Assembly: GCF_001687585.2 (NCBI RefSeq)
Contig: NZ_CP016537.2
Span: 282,001 to 346,000 of the forward strand
Direction: 5' to 3'
DNA from: Planococcus halocryophilus
GTDB lineage: Bacteria > Bacillota > Bacilli > Bacillales_A > Planococcaceae
Length of the DNA stretch: 64,000 nt
Positions 8,400 through 16,644 of the stretch are shown piece after piece. The stretch's first letter is position 1; every line of letters begins with the position of its first letter. A program made the position numbers and the translations under genes. A model generated the notes under the pieces. It had not been told where the DNA came from. It saw nothing but the letters and a program-made list of their open reading frames with translations, and made no database searches.

Positions 8400-9257
8400 A
8401 TGATTTTTTTGTTAGATTTAGGAAATTTCGAATGGGGAGTGCTTCTCATTGGTGCAGGAGTCATTGCCGCACAAATAATTGGAATTTTAATTGCTTTTCT
8501 TTTAGTAAGAGCTATTGGTAAGAGATTAATCAATCGATTTTTTGAAAAGTTGTTGATAAAAGAAGATGTTACGAAGGGGCGCGCCCTAACGCTTCAAAGC
8601 TTATCGGAAAACATTTTTTCTTATATTTTGATCTTTATCCTTGTTACAACGATATTTAATATATTCGGTTTGTCCGTGGCAAGTTTGATTGCGGGTGCTG
8701 GAATTATCGGATTGGCAATAGGCTTTGGTGCACAAGGCTTAGTGAGTGACGTCGTAACGGGTTTCTTTTTACTATTGGAAAAACAGCTTGATGTGAACGA
8801 TTATGTAACCGTTGGTAGCATTGATGGCATTGTTGAGGCAGTAGGTTTAAGAACAACTAAAATTCGGAGCTTTGATGGCACATTGAATTATATTCCGAAC
8901 CGGGACATCTTAACAGTCAGCAATCATTCGCGAGGCAATATGCGCGCGCTTGTGGATATTGGTATCTCTTATGATGAAAATATCGACGAAGCAATGGCCG
9001 TTATACAAGAAGCTTGTACACAAATGGCATCAAAAGATATTGGGATTGTCGATGGACCTGATGTGATTGGTGTGCAAGCATTTGGTGCATCAGACGTTAC
9101 ATTGCGAGTCATCGCAAGAGCGGAAAATGGAGAGCAATGGGCGGTAGAACGACAATTGCGCAAAGCCATTAAAGAAGCACTTGATGCAAAAGGAATTGAA
9201 ATTCCATTCCCACATCAAGTAAATATTCAAAAAAACAGTGGCATTGTAGAACAATAA
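8400..9257 (+). CDS. Small-conductance mechanosensitive channel, MscS family
   Basis: About 285 residues. Transmembrane segments lie near residues 10-35 and 55-80, then the pore helix with the glycine/alanine pattern IIGLAIGFGAQGLVSD, followed by a beta domain (VNDYVTVGSIDGIVEAVGLR, FDGTLNYIPNRDI) and the MscS C-terminal domain ending IEIPFPHQVNIQ. Expected role: releasing osmolytes on hypo-osmotic shock. The length is typical of short Bacillus YkuT/YhdY-like members. The start is uncertain: the frame opens at 8379; ATG 8391, ATG 8400 and TTG 8409 are all possible, and the last has the best-spaced AAAGGA. A terminator follows. Confidence 0.9.
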   Translation: MIFLLDLGNFEWGVLLIGAGVIAAQIIGILIAFLLVRAIGKRLINRFFEKLLIKEDVTKGRALTLQSLSENIFSYILIFILVTTIFNIFGLSVASLIAGAGIIGLAIGFGAQGLVSDVVTGFFLLLEKQLDVNDYVTVGSIDGIVEAVGLRTTKIRSFDGTLNYIPNRDILTVSNHSRGNMRALVDIGISYDENIDEAMAVIQEACTQMASKDIGIVDGPDVIGVQAFGASDVTLRVIARAENGEQWAVERQLRKAIKEALDAKGIEIPFPHQVNIQKNSGIVEQ

Positions 9258-9280
9258 CCCTTATAAAATAAAGGAACACT

Positions 9281-9307
9281 AAAAGGCAGCCGGTTAGGCT
9301 GCCTTTT
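9281..9307. terminator. Bidirectional terminator between convergent genes
   Basis: Perfect 11-bp stem 9281-9291 / 9297-9307, A-rich on one side and T-rich on the other. It serves the mscS-like gene and the facing DUF948 gene. Confidence 0.88.
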
Positions 9308-9312
9308 ATGCA

Positions 9313-9789
9313 CTAATACTGTTTTTCATCATGTAAAGATGGTGAAGAATACGTAGGACGATTGCTCTCAATGCGTCTTTGGTTTTCCAATAATGTGAGA
9401 AGCTTAATGGCACCGTTACTCCATTCGTTAACTTGTGCAATGTTTTCGCGGTCATGATCGACTCTTGAAGCGATGTTCCCTGTAATTGAGCGAACGGAAG
9501 CGTTCAAGTCGATGACTGAATTCATTGTGCCTTTTGCGGCATCGACGAGTACGGTGATTTTTTCGGATTTCATTTGAATGTCTTCTTTAAGTTCATTAGC
9601 ATGATGAGACAAGCTTGATGCTTCTAATTGAAGTTTACCTGCACGTTCTTTCAAGTTGTTTGCAGAACCTTTTATTTCTTTCATGGGTTCTTTCATCCCT
9701 ACTATTAGTAGAACAACTCCAATTATTGCTATAATCAGCCCTGCTAAGAAGATGATGAGTGCTATGTATAGCCATGTTGTAGAGTCCAT
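9313..9789 (-). CDS. DUF948 general stress protein (YtxG-like)
   Basis: 158 residues. One N-terminal transmembrane helix (about residues 6-31) is followed by a long helical coiled-coil region (36-140) and a polar tail. This is the layout of the DUF948/YtxG family, associated in Bacillus with the sigma-B stress regulon. GAGGAGG lies upstream of the ATG, and a sigma-B-like promoter is visible at 9830-9855. The exact molecular role is unknown for the family. Confidence 0.82.
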   Translation of the reverse strand: MDSTTWLYIALIIFLAGLIIAIIGVVLLIVGMKEPMKEIKGSANNLKERAGKLQLEASSLSHHANELKEDIQMKSEKITVLVDAAKGTMNSVIDLNASVRSITGNIASRVDHDRENIAQVNEWSNGAIKLLTLLENQRRIESNRPTYSSPSLHDEKQY

Positions 9790-9829
9790 GCCATTTCCTC
9801 CTCTTTTTTATGGATGTCTTGAATATGCT

Positions 9830-9855
9830 ATACCCGCAAAACTTCGATTATTAAC
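9830..9855 (-). promoter_or_regulatory. Sigma-B-type promoter for the DUF948 gene
   Basis: On the minus strand a GTTAAT -35-like element (9850-9855) and a perfect GGGTAT -10 (9830-9835) are separated by 14 bases, close to the sigma-B consensus GTTTAA-N12-14-GGGTAT. It lies 41 bases upstream of the start. The match is by eye. Confidence 0.6.
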
Positions 9856-9898
9856 ATAATCGAAGGAATAGGTCTTGAGAGTTTGCTAATCAGCAAAC
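9842..9898. repeat. Two adjacent inverted repeats in a divergent promoter region
   Basis: A 10-bp stem (9842-9851 / 9856-9865) and a 7-bp stem (9881-9887 / 9892-9898) sit between the divergent DUF948 and coaW genes. The first overlaps the sigma-B -35 region. They may be operators or leader hairpins; no function is assigned. Confidence 0.4.
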
Positions 9899-9992
9899 AA
9901 CTCCCATAATGTAAATGAGTATGGTAGAATTTTATCACATATGTATAAATTATCTGGCATTTTTAAAAATGTGAGAAAGAGCAGGTGCGGAA

Positions 9993-10808
9993 ATGATTGT
10001 CGGAATAGATGCAGGCGGTACATTGATCAAAGTGGCGTATACCAAAAAAGGGGAGGTCCATTTTGAGAAGTATCCAATTGCTGAAATCGAGCAAGTTGCC
10101 GACTGGGTAAATAATCTGGGTGACTGCAAAGTTTGTGTAACAGGAGGAAGATCAGGAGTGCTTGTTTCGTTACTCGATCAACCAGCACAAGAAATGGTAG
10201 AATTTGAAGCTACGCATCTTGGTGTACAAGTTCTTCTTGAGAAAAACGGGACTTTAGAAGATGCTTATTTAGTGACAAACGTTGGAACTGGAACATCTAT
10301 TCATTGTATACAAGATAATATGCAAGAACGATTAGGCGGAACGGGTGTTGGTGGAGGTACGTTAATTGGTTTAAGTCATTTATTGACTGGGGTTACTCGT
10401 TACGACGAAATCGTGGGGTTGGCAAGCAAAGGTTCACGTGATCGTCTCGACTTGAAAGTCAAAGATATATACGAAGACAAAGAGCCACCGATTTCTGGAG
10501 AACTGACAGCCAGTAATTTCGGGCAGAATTTGTTTGCAATTTCAGATGGACTGACAAAAGAAGAGTTGTTAGCAGCAGTGATAGGTCTTGTAGGTGAAAC
10601 GGTTAGCACAGTAAGTGTTCAAGCGGCTCGTCAATGTAGAAGTTCTACTATTGTTTACATCGGTTCTTCATTTATCGATAATCCACTACTCAAAGAAGTT
10701 GTGACAAGCTATACCATTTTACGCGGTTCTGTTCCCGTGTTTCCTGATAACGGAGAATTTTCAGGCGCAATGGGCGCGATGACGGCTTTAACTAAAAAAG
10801 CAGTATGA
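9993..10808 (+). CDS. coaW: Type II pantothenate kinase
   Basis: A 271-residue ATP-dependent kinase that makes 4'-phosphopantothenate, the first step of CoA synthesis. The actin-like fold is shown by the phosphate-1 loop IVGIDAGGTLIKVAYT at the N-terminus, TNVGTGTSIH near residue 96, and the glycine-rich GGTGVGGGTLIGLSHLL near 110. This is the staphylococcal/Bacillus CoaW type, of the usual length and generally not feedback-inhibited by CoA. It is a single gene with a strong terminator. The ribosome site is weak (GAGCAGGTG). Confidence 0.93.
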   Translation: MIVGIDAGGTLIKVAYTKKGEVHFEKYPIAEIEQVADWVNNLGDCKVCVTGGRSGVLVSLLDQPAQEMVEFEATHLGVQVLLEKNGTLEDAYLVTNVGTGTSIHCIQDNMQERLGGTGVGGGTLIGLSHLLTGVTRYDEIVGLASKGSRDRLDLKVKDIYEDKEPPISGELTASNFGQNLFAISDGLTKEELLAAVIGLVGETVSTVSVQAARQCRSSTIVYIGSSFIDNPLLKEVVTSYTILRGSVPVFPDNGEFSGAMGAMTALTKKAV

Positions 10809-10819
10809 TTGCCCATTTT

Positions 10820-10862
10820 AAAAGACTCACTTGATCTATTGCAGATCAAGTGAGTCTTTTTT
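10820..10862. terminator. Strong terminator after coaW
   Basis: Perfect 18-bp stem 10820-10837 / 10843-10860, with T-runs on both strands. It probably also ends the facing MFS transcript. Confidence 0.93.
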
Positions 10863-10869
10863 GATTCTG

Positions 10870-11412
10870 TCATTGTTTGATCGTTTGTAATTTTAATACT
10901 ATTATTCCACTCCCAGCAAAGATGAGTGAAGCAACATAAAAAATACTAGCAATCGTTAAAAAGTCAACAAGATAGCCGGTAGCAATTACAGCGATTGCTG
11001 CAGCAACAGATGTCCAAACATGATAGCGGCCGATTTGAGCGCCGGCAATTTCTTTTGTGACGTAGCGCGCCAATATCGTTTTTTCTGAATTTTTCTGTAC
11101 AGCACCTAATATTCCCATGATTACTTGCAGTACGTATACATGCCAAACTTCAGAAGCTAGTGGAAAGAATAATAAAAGAATGGCCATCCCCCAAGAATAT
11201 ATGGCTAGTAGTGATTTATCCCCAACATAATCCGCATACTTTCCAATTACTGGATAAAAAAGTGCCGCTGTCAAAGCAAATAAACCATACGCCCAACCAA
11301 ACTGAGCATAACTATCGCCAACGTTTCGAATGAGCAAAATATAGAACGGGAAAATCATGCTCGAAGCCATCCCTACAATGCCCTGATAATAAATAAAGCG
11401 TTTATAATTCAT
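10870..11412 (-). CDS. Half-size MFS-like membrane protein (6 TM)
   Basis: 180 residues with six predicted transmembrane helices. The helix 2-3 loop reads GKYADYVGDK, similar to the MFS motif GxLaDrxGrr. Only one six-helix half of a normal 12-helix MFS carrier is present, yet the protein has clean ends: it starts by ATGA overlap with the upstream oxidase gene and stops just before a terminator. It could be a natural half-transporter acting as a dimer or a stable truncation. The coupled upstream gene suggests a joint role. Substrate unknown. Confidence 0.7.
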   Translation of the reverse strand: MNYKRFIYYQGIVGMASSMIFPFYILLIRNVGDSYAQFGWAYGLFALTAALFYPVIGKYADYVGDKSLLAIYSWGMAILLLFFPLASEVWHVYVLQVIMGILGAVQKNSEKTILARYVTKEIAGAQIGRYHVWTSVAAAIAVIATGYLVDFLTIASIFYVASLIFAGSGIIVLKLQTIKQ

Positions 11413-12839
11413 GGCCGGTACTCCTCGTAAAAAAGATTCATAAAGCGATGCTCTGGGTCAAAATGTTCTTTTAACTCGAAAAAATCTTCGGTTTTTGGAT
11501 AAGCTTGTTGCATTTGGTTTTTGGTTGGGTAGCCGAAATAAGGAAGATAATAACTGCCATCATGTGCAAGCGTGACATCAATCATTTCACGCACCGCATC
11601 TTGTGTTGCCTGCACACTTTTTTTATCGGTTCCTTGATTAATTAGTAAAACGAGTGAAAACATATCTTCTTTCGCATAAGATAAAACGGCATCTTCATTT
11701 TGTTCAACATAACGAATGGTAACATTTAATAAATTAAAATCCGTATAATTTTCGAGTACCTTTTTTAATGCGGGAATGTATTGCTCGAACTGGTCCACAG
11801 GTACAAAATATTCTTGTAAAATTTCTGTTTTTCGACTATTGTCATACTCCATAAATTCTGAATCTGAACGCATGACATTGTTTCGAGATACAAGGTTTCC
11901 ATTGATTTGTTGGGTATAAACTTTTTGTGCATTCCAAAAGCTGTCTTTTCCTGCGTCATTAATGCGTGAAAGACCCAGAAAAAATTTTGGCACGGCAACC
12001 AAGTTTTCAGTTTTCAGTTTTTGGTAGCTCGCGAGTTTACTTTGATCGTGAGCCGATTTGTAAGTTATGGCATACATATCATCCATAAAAGAATCGGGTG
12101 CAATGGATATGCGTGCTAAGTGCATTTTGGCCTGAGGATTCTCTTTAACTTTCTCGTTAAAGTAAGAAGGGTACGCATTGTACGACATACTCGCTGTTTC
12201 TGTCTCGAGCAATTCATCATCTGTTAGTTGAAATGTGACATCTAAAATAATTCCAAACAGTCCATAGCCACCAAGAACAGCATAAAACAACTCGTTATTT
12301 TCTGAATCGCTGAGTTGAAGAATATCACCATTGGCATTCATAAAACGCATAGATAAAACGGTATCTGTTATTCCGCCATGTCGAATGTCTAAACCATGCG
12401 CATTGACACTGAGTGAGCCACCTACTGTAAAGATGTTTTGCGACTGACTGACTTTTAACGACAAGTCATATGGATTGATGGCTTCTTGAATATCTGCCCA
12501 TGTCGCACCGCTTTGTACAGTTACAGTTTTGTCTTTTGAATCTACTTCCAAAACTTGATTATAAGGTTTCATATCAATCATAATGCCATTGGGGTAAACG
12601 GTTTGACCGCCTTGACTATGTTGCATACCAGCAATTGAAAGAACATCTCCGTTGTTCTTAGCATCATAAACAATTTTTTGAAGTGCTTTATCCGTCATAC
12701 CAGATGTTACTTTTTTTATTTCTACAGGTAAAAGTCGCTGATGCAAGTCATTGTCGGGGCGATTTAATTGTGTGACGTATACGTACACAGACAATCCGAA
12801 AATTATTACGTATACAAGAGCTAACCAAGTTGTTTTCAT
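11409..12839 (-). CDS. Membrane-anchored FAD-binding oxidoreductase (PCMH/VAO type)
   Basis: 476 residues. An N-terminal transmembrane helix (about 5-24) suggests a membrane-anchored, outward-facing enzyme. The FAD-binding type-4 domain follows: SIAGMQHSQGG (about 69-79) resembles the flavin-pyrophosphate loop, and GGSLSVNAHGLDIRHGG and GGYGLFGIILDVTF are typical of lactone-oxidase/DprE1-like relatives. The C-terminal half is a substrate domain ending in a D-arabinono/gulono-lactone-oxidase-like FDPEHRFMNLF. Expected role: oxidation of a sugar or alcohol by bound FAD; substrate unknown. Its stop overlaps the start of the half-MFS gene (ATGA), so the two are translationally coupled. Confidence 0.82.
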   Translation of the reverse strand: MKTTWLALVYVIIFGLSVYVYVTQLNRPDNDLHQRLLPVEIKKVTSGMTDKALQKIVYDAKNNGDVLSIAGMQHSQGGQTVYPNGIMIDMKPYNQVLEVDSKDKTVTVQSGATWADIQEAINPYDLSLKVSQSQNIFTVGGSLSVNAHGLDIRHGGITDTVLSMRFMNANGDILQLSDSENNELFYAVLGGYGLFGIILDVTFQLTDDELLETETASMSYNAYPSYFNEKVKENPQAKMHLARISIAPDSFMDDMYAITYKSAHDQSKLASYQKLKTENLVAVPKFFLGLSRINDAGKDSFWNAQKVYTQQINGNLVSRNNVMRSDSEFMEYDNSRKTEILQEYFVPVDQFEQYIPALKKVLENYTDFNLLNVTIRYVEQNEDAVLSYAKEDMFSLVLLINQGTDKKSVQATQDAVREMIDVTLAHDGSYYLPYFGYPTKNQMQQAYPKTEDFFELKEHFDPEHRFMNLFYEEYRP

Positions 12840-12889
12840 CGAATTTCACCTCTTGCTTAATTAGACTGAATTGGGGCTATTTGGTTCCT

Positions 12890-12927
12890 TTAAAACGAAA
12901 AAGAGATATCGCTGTATGCGACATCTC
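12890..12927 (-). terminator. Terminator after the nitroreductase gene
   Basis: 12-bp stem with one A-C mismatch (12901-12912 / 12917-12928), followed on the minus strand by TTTTTCGTTTT. Confidence 0.8.
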
Positions 12928-12939
12928 TTGAAATAAAAA

Positions 12940-13497
12940 CTATTCGCTAATAATCATCAACTTCTCGCGAATATCAGTGCGTTCTTGTTTTGCTGGGATG
13001 TGAGCAGGATAACCAATCATCATCGTCGCAACAATTTTTTCTCCAGGTTTCACACCAAGTGCTTCGCGGAAAACCGGGTTGTAAATCCAATCGTTTGAGC
13101 GCCAAATCATACCGATGCCACGTTCCCAGGCAGCGAGTTGGAAGTTTTGAAGCATCGAAGAAATTGCGCCATAATCTTCATCCCATCTTCTTTGTCTTGG
13201 ATCTTCAGGCATGATCACGACTAAGTGAAGCGGAATACTGCGGAAATAATCAGCTTTGTTAAACGCTTTTGCAGGCGTTTCTCCATCAGCTGTTTTCATA
13301 GCTTCTAGAAATGCTTGAACAAATTTTTCTTTGCCAGCGCCGGTATAAAGCTGGAAACGCCAAGGTTCATTGACTTTATGATTAGGTGCCCATTTGGCGA
13401 CATTCAGTAATTCGATAATTTCTTCAACTTCAATCGCATCAACTTTAAATTTTTTGATTGAGCGTCTCTCTATAATGTTTTGATCAATAGAATTCAT
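12940..13497 (-). CDS. Nitroreductase family protein (YdjA/YfhC-like)
   Basis: A 185-residue FMN-dependent oxidoreductase. The N-terminal IIERRSIKKF matches the FMN-phosphate-binding start of the family. APNHKVNEPWRF (about 37-48) is the typical single-domain nitroreductase segment, and GIGMIWRSND and PGEKIVATMMIGYP complete the fold. Expected role: NAD(P)H-dependent reduction of nitro compounds or quinones, with FMN, as a dimer. The physiological substrate cannot be told. Monocistronic, with its own terminator. Confidence 0.87.
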   Translation of the reverse strand: MNSIDQNIIERRSIKKFKVDAIEVEEIIELLNVAKWAPNHKVNEPWRFQLYTGAGKEKFVQAFLEAMKTADGETPAKAFNKADYFRSIPLHLVVIMPEDPRQRRWDEDYGAISSMLQNFQLAAWERGIGMIWRSNDWIYNPVFREALGVKPGEKIVATMMIGYPAHIPAKQERTDIREKLMIISE

Positions 13498-13652
13498 TAG
13501 TAAACAGCTCTCCCTTCTATATAAAACCTATGGCTACTTATCTTTTATCCTACCATGGCTTAGAGACAAAACGTATTAAAACAGACAAAAAGAACAATGT
13601 AGTCAGACGGAAATATTGGTAGAATAGAAGCATAAGCAAGGAGTGGATTAAG

Positions 13653-15056
13653 TTGAAGAAAATTGTAGTCATTGGGGGAGGCATTACAGGTCTTTCCGCT
13701 ATGTATTACTTGCAAAAGCTAAACATGCAGGAAAACCTCGGGCTAGAGTTGGTTTTGATTGAACGTTCGCATCAACTAGGAGGCAAAATCAAGACAGTAA
13801 AGAACGAAGAGTTCATCATGGAAGTTGGGGCAGATTCAATTGTTGCACGTCATGCCAGTGTTATGCCGTTAATCGAAGAGTTGGGACTAAAAGAGCAAAT
13901 GGTTTTTAACGGTACGGGAATTTCTTATTTATATGCGAATAATGTGCTGCATGCCATTCCAAAAGACACTGTCTTTGGTATTCCAATGAGCAAAGAATCG
14001 TTATTTAGTTCAACGCTTGTTTCTGAAGAAGGAAAACAGGCAGCGTTGAAAGATTTTACTAGCCCGAACGAAAACTATACACGTGATAGTTCAATTGGAG
14101 AGTTTCTTGAAGCTTACTTAGGCAAAGAATTGGTTGAAAACCAAATTGGCCCGGTGTTATCTGGAGTGTATTCGGGAAATCTTTATGAGTTAACATTGTC
14201 GTCGACATTGCCTTATTTAGTTGATTATAAAAATAAGTATGGCAGTATCATCAAAGGCTTTGAAGAAAACAAAGAATTTTTCCAAGGTGCCTCAAATAAA
14301 AAATTCATTTCATTTGATGACGGTATGGAAGTGTTGATTGATACATTAGAAAATAAATTAAAGAAAAATAGAATCATCAAAGGAGTCGGAACAACGTCTA
14401 TTAAAAAAGAAAAAGACGGCTATCTGATAGAGCTTGAAAATGGTGAGACATTAGAAGCTGATTATGTGATTATGGCCACTCCTCATCAAGTGGCACAAGA
14501 GCTATTGAACTTGCCTGAGCTAGACGCTGAATTTGATCAGTTTTTGAATTCATCGTTGATTAGTGTTTATCTTGGCTATGATATTCCAGATGACCGCTTG
14601 CCAGAAGACGGTACCGGATTTATCGTGTCACAAGAAAGCGATTTACATTGTAATGCCTGTACGTGGACTAGCCGGAAATGGCAACATACATCAAAAAACC
14701 AAAAGTTATTAGTTCGATTATTTTACAAAAGTTCGCACCCATCATATGGTCAGCTAAAAGATTTGTCTAGAGAAGAACTGATAAAAGTGGCAATGGGCGA
14801 TATCCAAAAGAGTTTAGGGATTGAAGACATGCCGTTAACTTCGGAAGTAACAGGTTGGGAAAATTTAATGCCTAATTATCATATGGAACATAAAAATGCG
14901 ATTAATGCATTAGAGCTGAAAATGGAAGAAATGCTTCCACGTATTAAACTAGCAGGTTCCTCTTACTTCGGAGTAGGAATTGGTGCATGTATTCAAAATG
15001 GTGCTGACTTAGCGCAGATTATTGTAAATAACTTATCTGAAAGAAATGAAGAGTGA
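13653..15056 (+). CDS. hemY: Coproporphyrinogen III oxidase (HemY/CgoX)
   Basis: A 467-residue FAD enzyme of Gram-positive haem synthesis that oxidises coproporphyrinogen III to coproporphyrin III. The Rossmann dinucleotide site is at the very N-terminus (VVIGGGITGLSAMYYLQ), followed by ERSHQLGGKIKT. GADSIVARHASVMPLIEELG, SGVYSGN and the C-terminal FAD segment LAGSSYFGVGIGACIQNG are characteristic. The start is TTG after AAGGAGTGG. The usual partners hemE and hemH are not adjacent here, unlike the hemEHY order of Bacillus subtilis. A terminator follows. Confidence 0.92.
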   Translation: MKKIVVIGGGITGLSAMYYLQKLNMQENLGLELVLIERSHQLGGKIKTVKNEEFIMEVGADSIVARHASVMPLIEELGLKEQMVFNGTGISYLYANNVLHAIPKDTVFGIPMSKESLFSSTLVSEEGKQAALKDFTSPNENYTRDSSIGEFLEAYLGKELVENQIGPVLSGVYSGNLYELTLSSTLPYLVDYKNKYGSIIKGFEENKEFFQGASNKKFISFDDGMEVLIDTLENKLKKNRIIKGVGTTSIKKEKDGYLIELENGETLEADYVIMATPHQVAQELLNLPELDAEFDQFLNSSLISVYLGYDIPDDRLPEDGTGFIVSQESDLHCNACTWTSRKWQHTSKNQKLLVRLFYKSSHPSYGQLKDLSREELIKVAMGDIQKSLGIEDMPLTSEVTGWENLMPNYHMEHKNAINALELKMEEMLPRIKLAGSSYFGVGIGACIQNGADLAQIIVNNLSERNEE

Positions 15057-15057
15057 A

Positions 15058-15084
15058 AAGGGACCTATTGAGGTCTCTTTTTTT
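15058..15084 (+). terminator. Terminator after hemY
   Basis: 9-bp stem with one G-U pair around the loop TATTG, followed by a run of Ts to 15084. Confidence 0.85.
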
Positions 15085-15094
15085 CGTGTATATA

Positions 15095-15129
15095 GAAAAA
15101 AGCCTTTTATCCAATTGGATAAAAGGCTT
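15095..15129 (-). terminator. Terminator for the LysM-NlpC/P60 gene
   Basis: Perfect 13-bp stem 15100-15112 / 15117-15129. On the minus strand it is followed by CTTTTTCTATA. Confidence 0.85.
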
Positions 15130-15192
15130 AAGAAGAAAGGTTATTTTTAAAAAATATTATCAAAGAAGTTTTTCTTTTTTTTTAGTATTTTT

Positions 15193-16245
15193 TTATTTCA
15201 TGACATTTAAACGTTGGTAACTATCGAATTTTGAACTCCAGTATTTATCATTCAAACTTGTGATTTGAACGCGGTCACCACCGGCGTGAATAAAACTATT
15301 ATTTCCAATTAAAATCCCCATATGAGAGATTCCAGGGCGGTAAGTATCTTTAAAGAATACTAAATCACCGATTTGAGGAGAACTCACCGGAGAAGATAGC
15401 GCATAAAAGCCTGTTGTATTCGTTCTTGGTACACTAAATCCAGCTTGGTTATAAACGTAATAAATATAGCCACTGCAATCAAACCCGCCTGGTGCAGAGC
15501 CACCCCATTTATAAGGTGTACCTAGGAAAGAATTTGCTGATGTCACTAATGTAGAAATCGCTCCAGAATTGACAGGAGGTGTGATCACTGGGTTTGAAAC
15601 AGTTACTAATGAACCAGTAGCTGATTTCGCATCAACTTTCAAAACTTGCCCGATGCGAATCGAACTAGATTTCAAACTATTTAAGCTCATCAATTGTGAA
15701 ACAGATGTATTGTGACGTTTCGCAATGTTAGTTAGTGTATCACCGCTAACTACGCGATACGTACTCGTGCTAGAAACTGTAGGTGCAGCTGTTGGGACTT
15801 TAACTGTTGTTGTTGGAGTAGCGATTACTTTTCCACTAACTGTTAACTTTTGTCCAGGAAAAATGTTGCTTCCAGAAAGCTTATTTAATTGTTGAATTGA
15901 GCTAACGCTTGTGCTGTGAAGTCGGGCTATACGTGATAACGTATCTCCTGATTTTACTGTATATGTATTTACTGAAGTTACTGGTGTGCTAGAAACAGCA
16001 GGCTTTGTTGGAGTAGCAACTGTCGTTGAAGCGGCTGAAACTTTGATCTTTTGATTTGGATAAATTGAATTTGACGATAGATTGTTCCATGACAGTATTT
16101 GATTAACCGAAATGTTATTGCTAGATGCGATTTTCCATAACGTATCTCCTGATTGTACTGTGTAATTACTTGCCTCTGTATTTGACGTACCGATAGCCAT
16201 TGACAATGCTGTAGCTGCAAATAACGTAAAAATAATCTTTTTCAT
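15193..16245 (-). CDS. Peptidoglycan DL-endopeptidase with three LysM domains (NlpC/P60)
   Basis: About 350 residues, secreted. ATG 16245 is preferred to TTG 16251 because GGGG then lies 7 bases upstream. A signal peptide (1 to about 25) is followed by three LysM domains with YTVQSGDTLW, YTVKSGDTLS and YRVVSGDTLT at roughly 30, 95 and 165, joined by Thr/Val/Pro-rich linkers. The C-terminal NlpC/P60 domain (about 232-350) carries catalytic Cys in GGFDCSGYIYYV, His in GISHMGILIG and a third polar residue in FIHAGG. Expected role: cutting D-Glu to meso-DAP/Lys stem-peptide bonds during wall turnover and daughter-cell separation, as in the LytE/LytF/CwlS group. Confidence 0.93.
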   Translation of the reverse strand: MKKIIFTLFAATALSMAIGTSNTEASNYTVQSGDTLWKIASSNNISVNQILSWNNLSSNSIYPNQKIKVSAASTTVATPTKPAVSSTPVTSVNTYTVKSGDTLSRIARLHSTSVSSIQQLNKLSGSNIFPGQKLTVSGKVIATPTTTVKVPTAAPTVSSTSTYRVVSGDTLTNIAKRHNTSVSQLMSLNSLKSSSIRIGQVLKVDAKSATGSLVTVSNPVITPPVNSGAISTLVTSANSFLGTPYKWGGSAPGGFDCSGYIYYVYNQAGFSVPRTNTTGFYALSSPVSSPQIGDLVFFKDTYRPGISHMGILIGNNSFIHAGGDRVQITSLNDKYWSSKFDSYQRLNVMK

Positions 16246-16644
16246 CCTCAAGCCCCTTTTGTTGTTTTATTTATCAATAATTCTGTCTATTATCTCCGAG
16301 TTACTTAATTCTATATAATTAATACAATATAGGCAATAAGTTTCAATATTACAATTGTGTTACAAAGATAGAAGTCATTAAAATGTTAATTAGTATTTTA
16401 TTAAATAATAAAATATTGGGAAATTAAAGGATTTTATAATCTCATAAATACTATATCGGCAGTTTTAAATAAAAGTTAATAGTTTATGCTAAATTATTGT
16501 TTTTTTAATCAAAATGTGTGGAGCTCTTTTTTAATAGTAAGTTCGTATCTTTCTTATGAAACTTTAAGTAGTTGCAATATTGCTTTTTTTCTGACATTAT
16601 GAAGGGACATAATGCGGCTAAATTAGAAGGAGGCGGAGCAAAGA
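16246..16644. other. AT-rich divergent promoter region
   Basis: About 400 bases with no coding signal, between the wall hydrolase and the acyl-CoA synthetase. It holds an all-AT 9-bp inverted repeat (16394-16402 / 16407-16415) and presumably both promoters. I recognise no riboswitch or operator in it. Confidence 0.4.
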
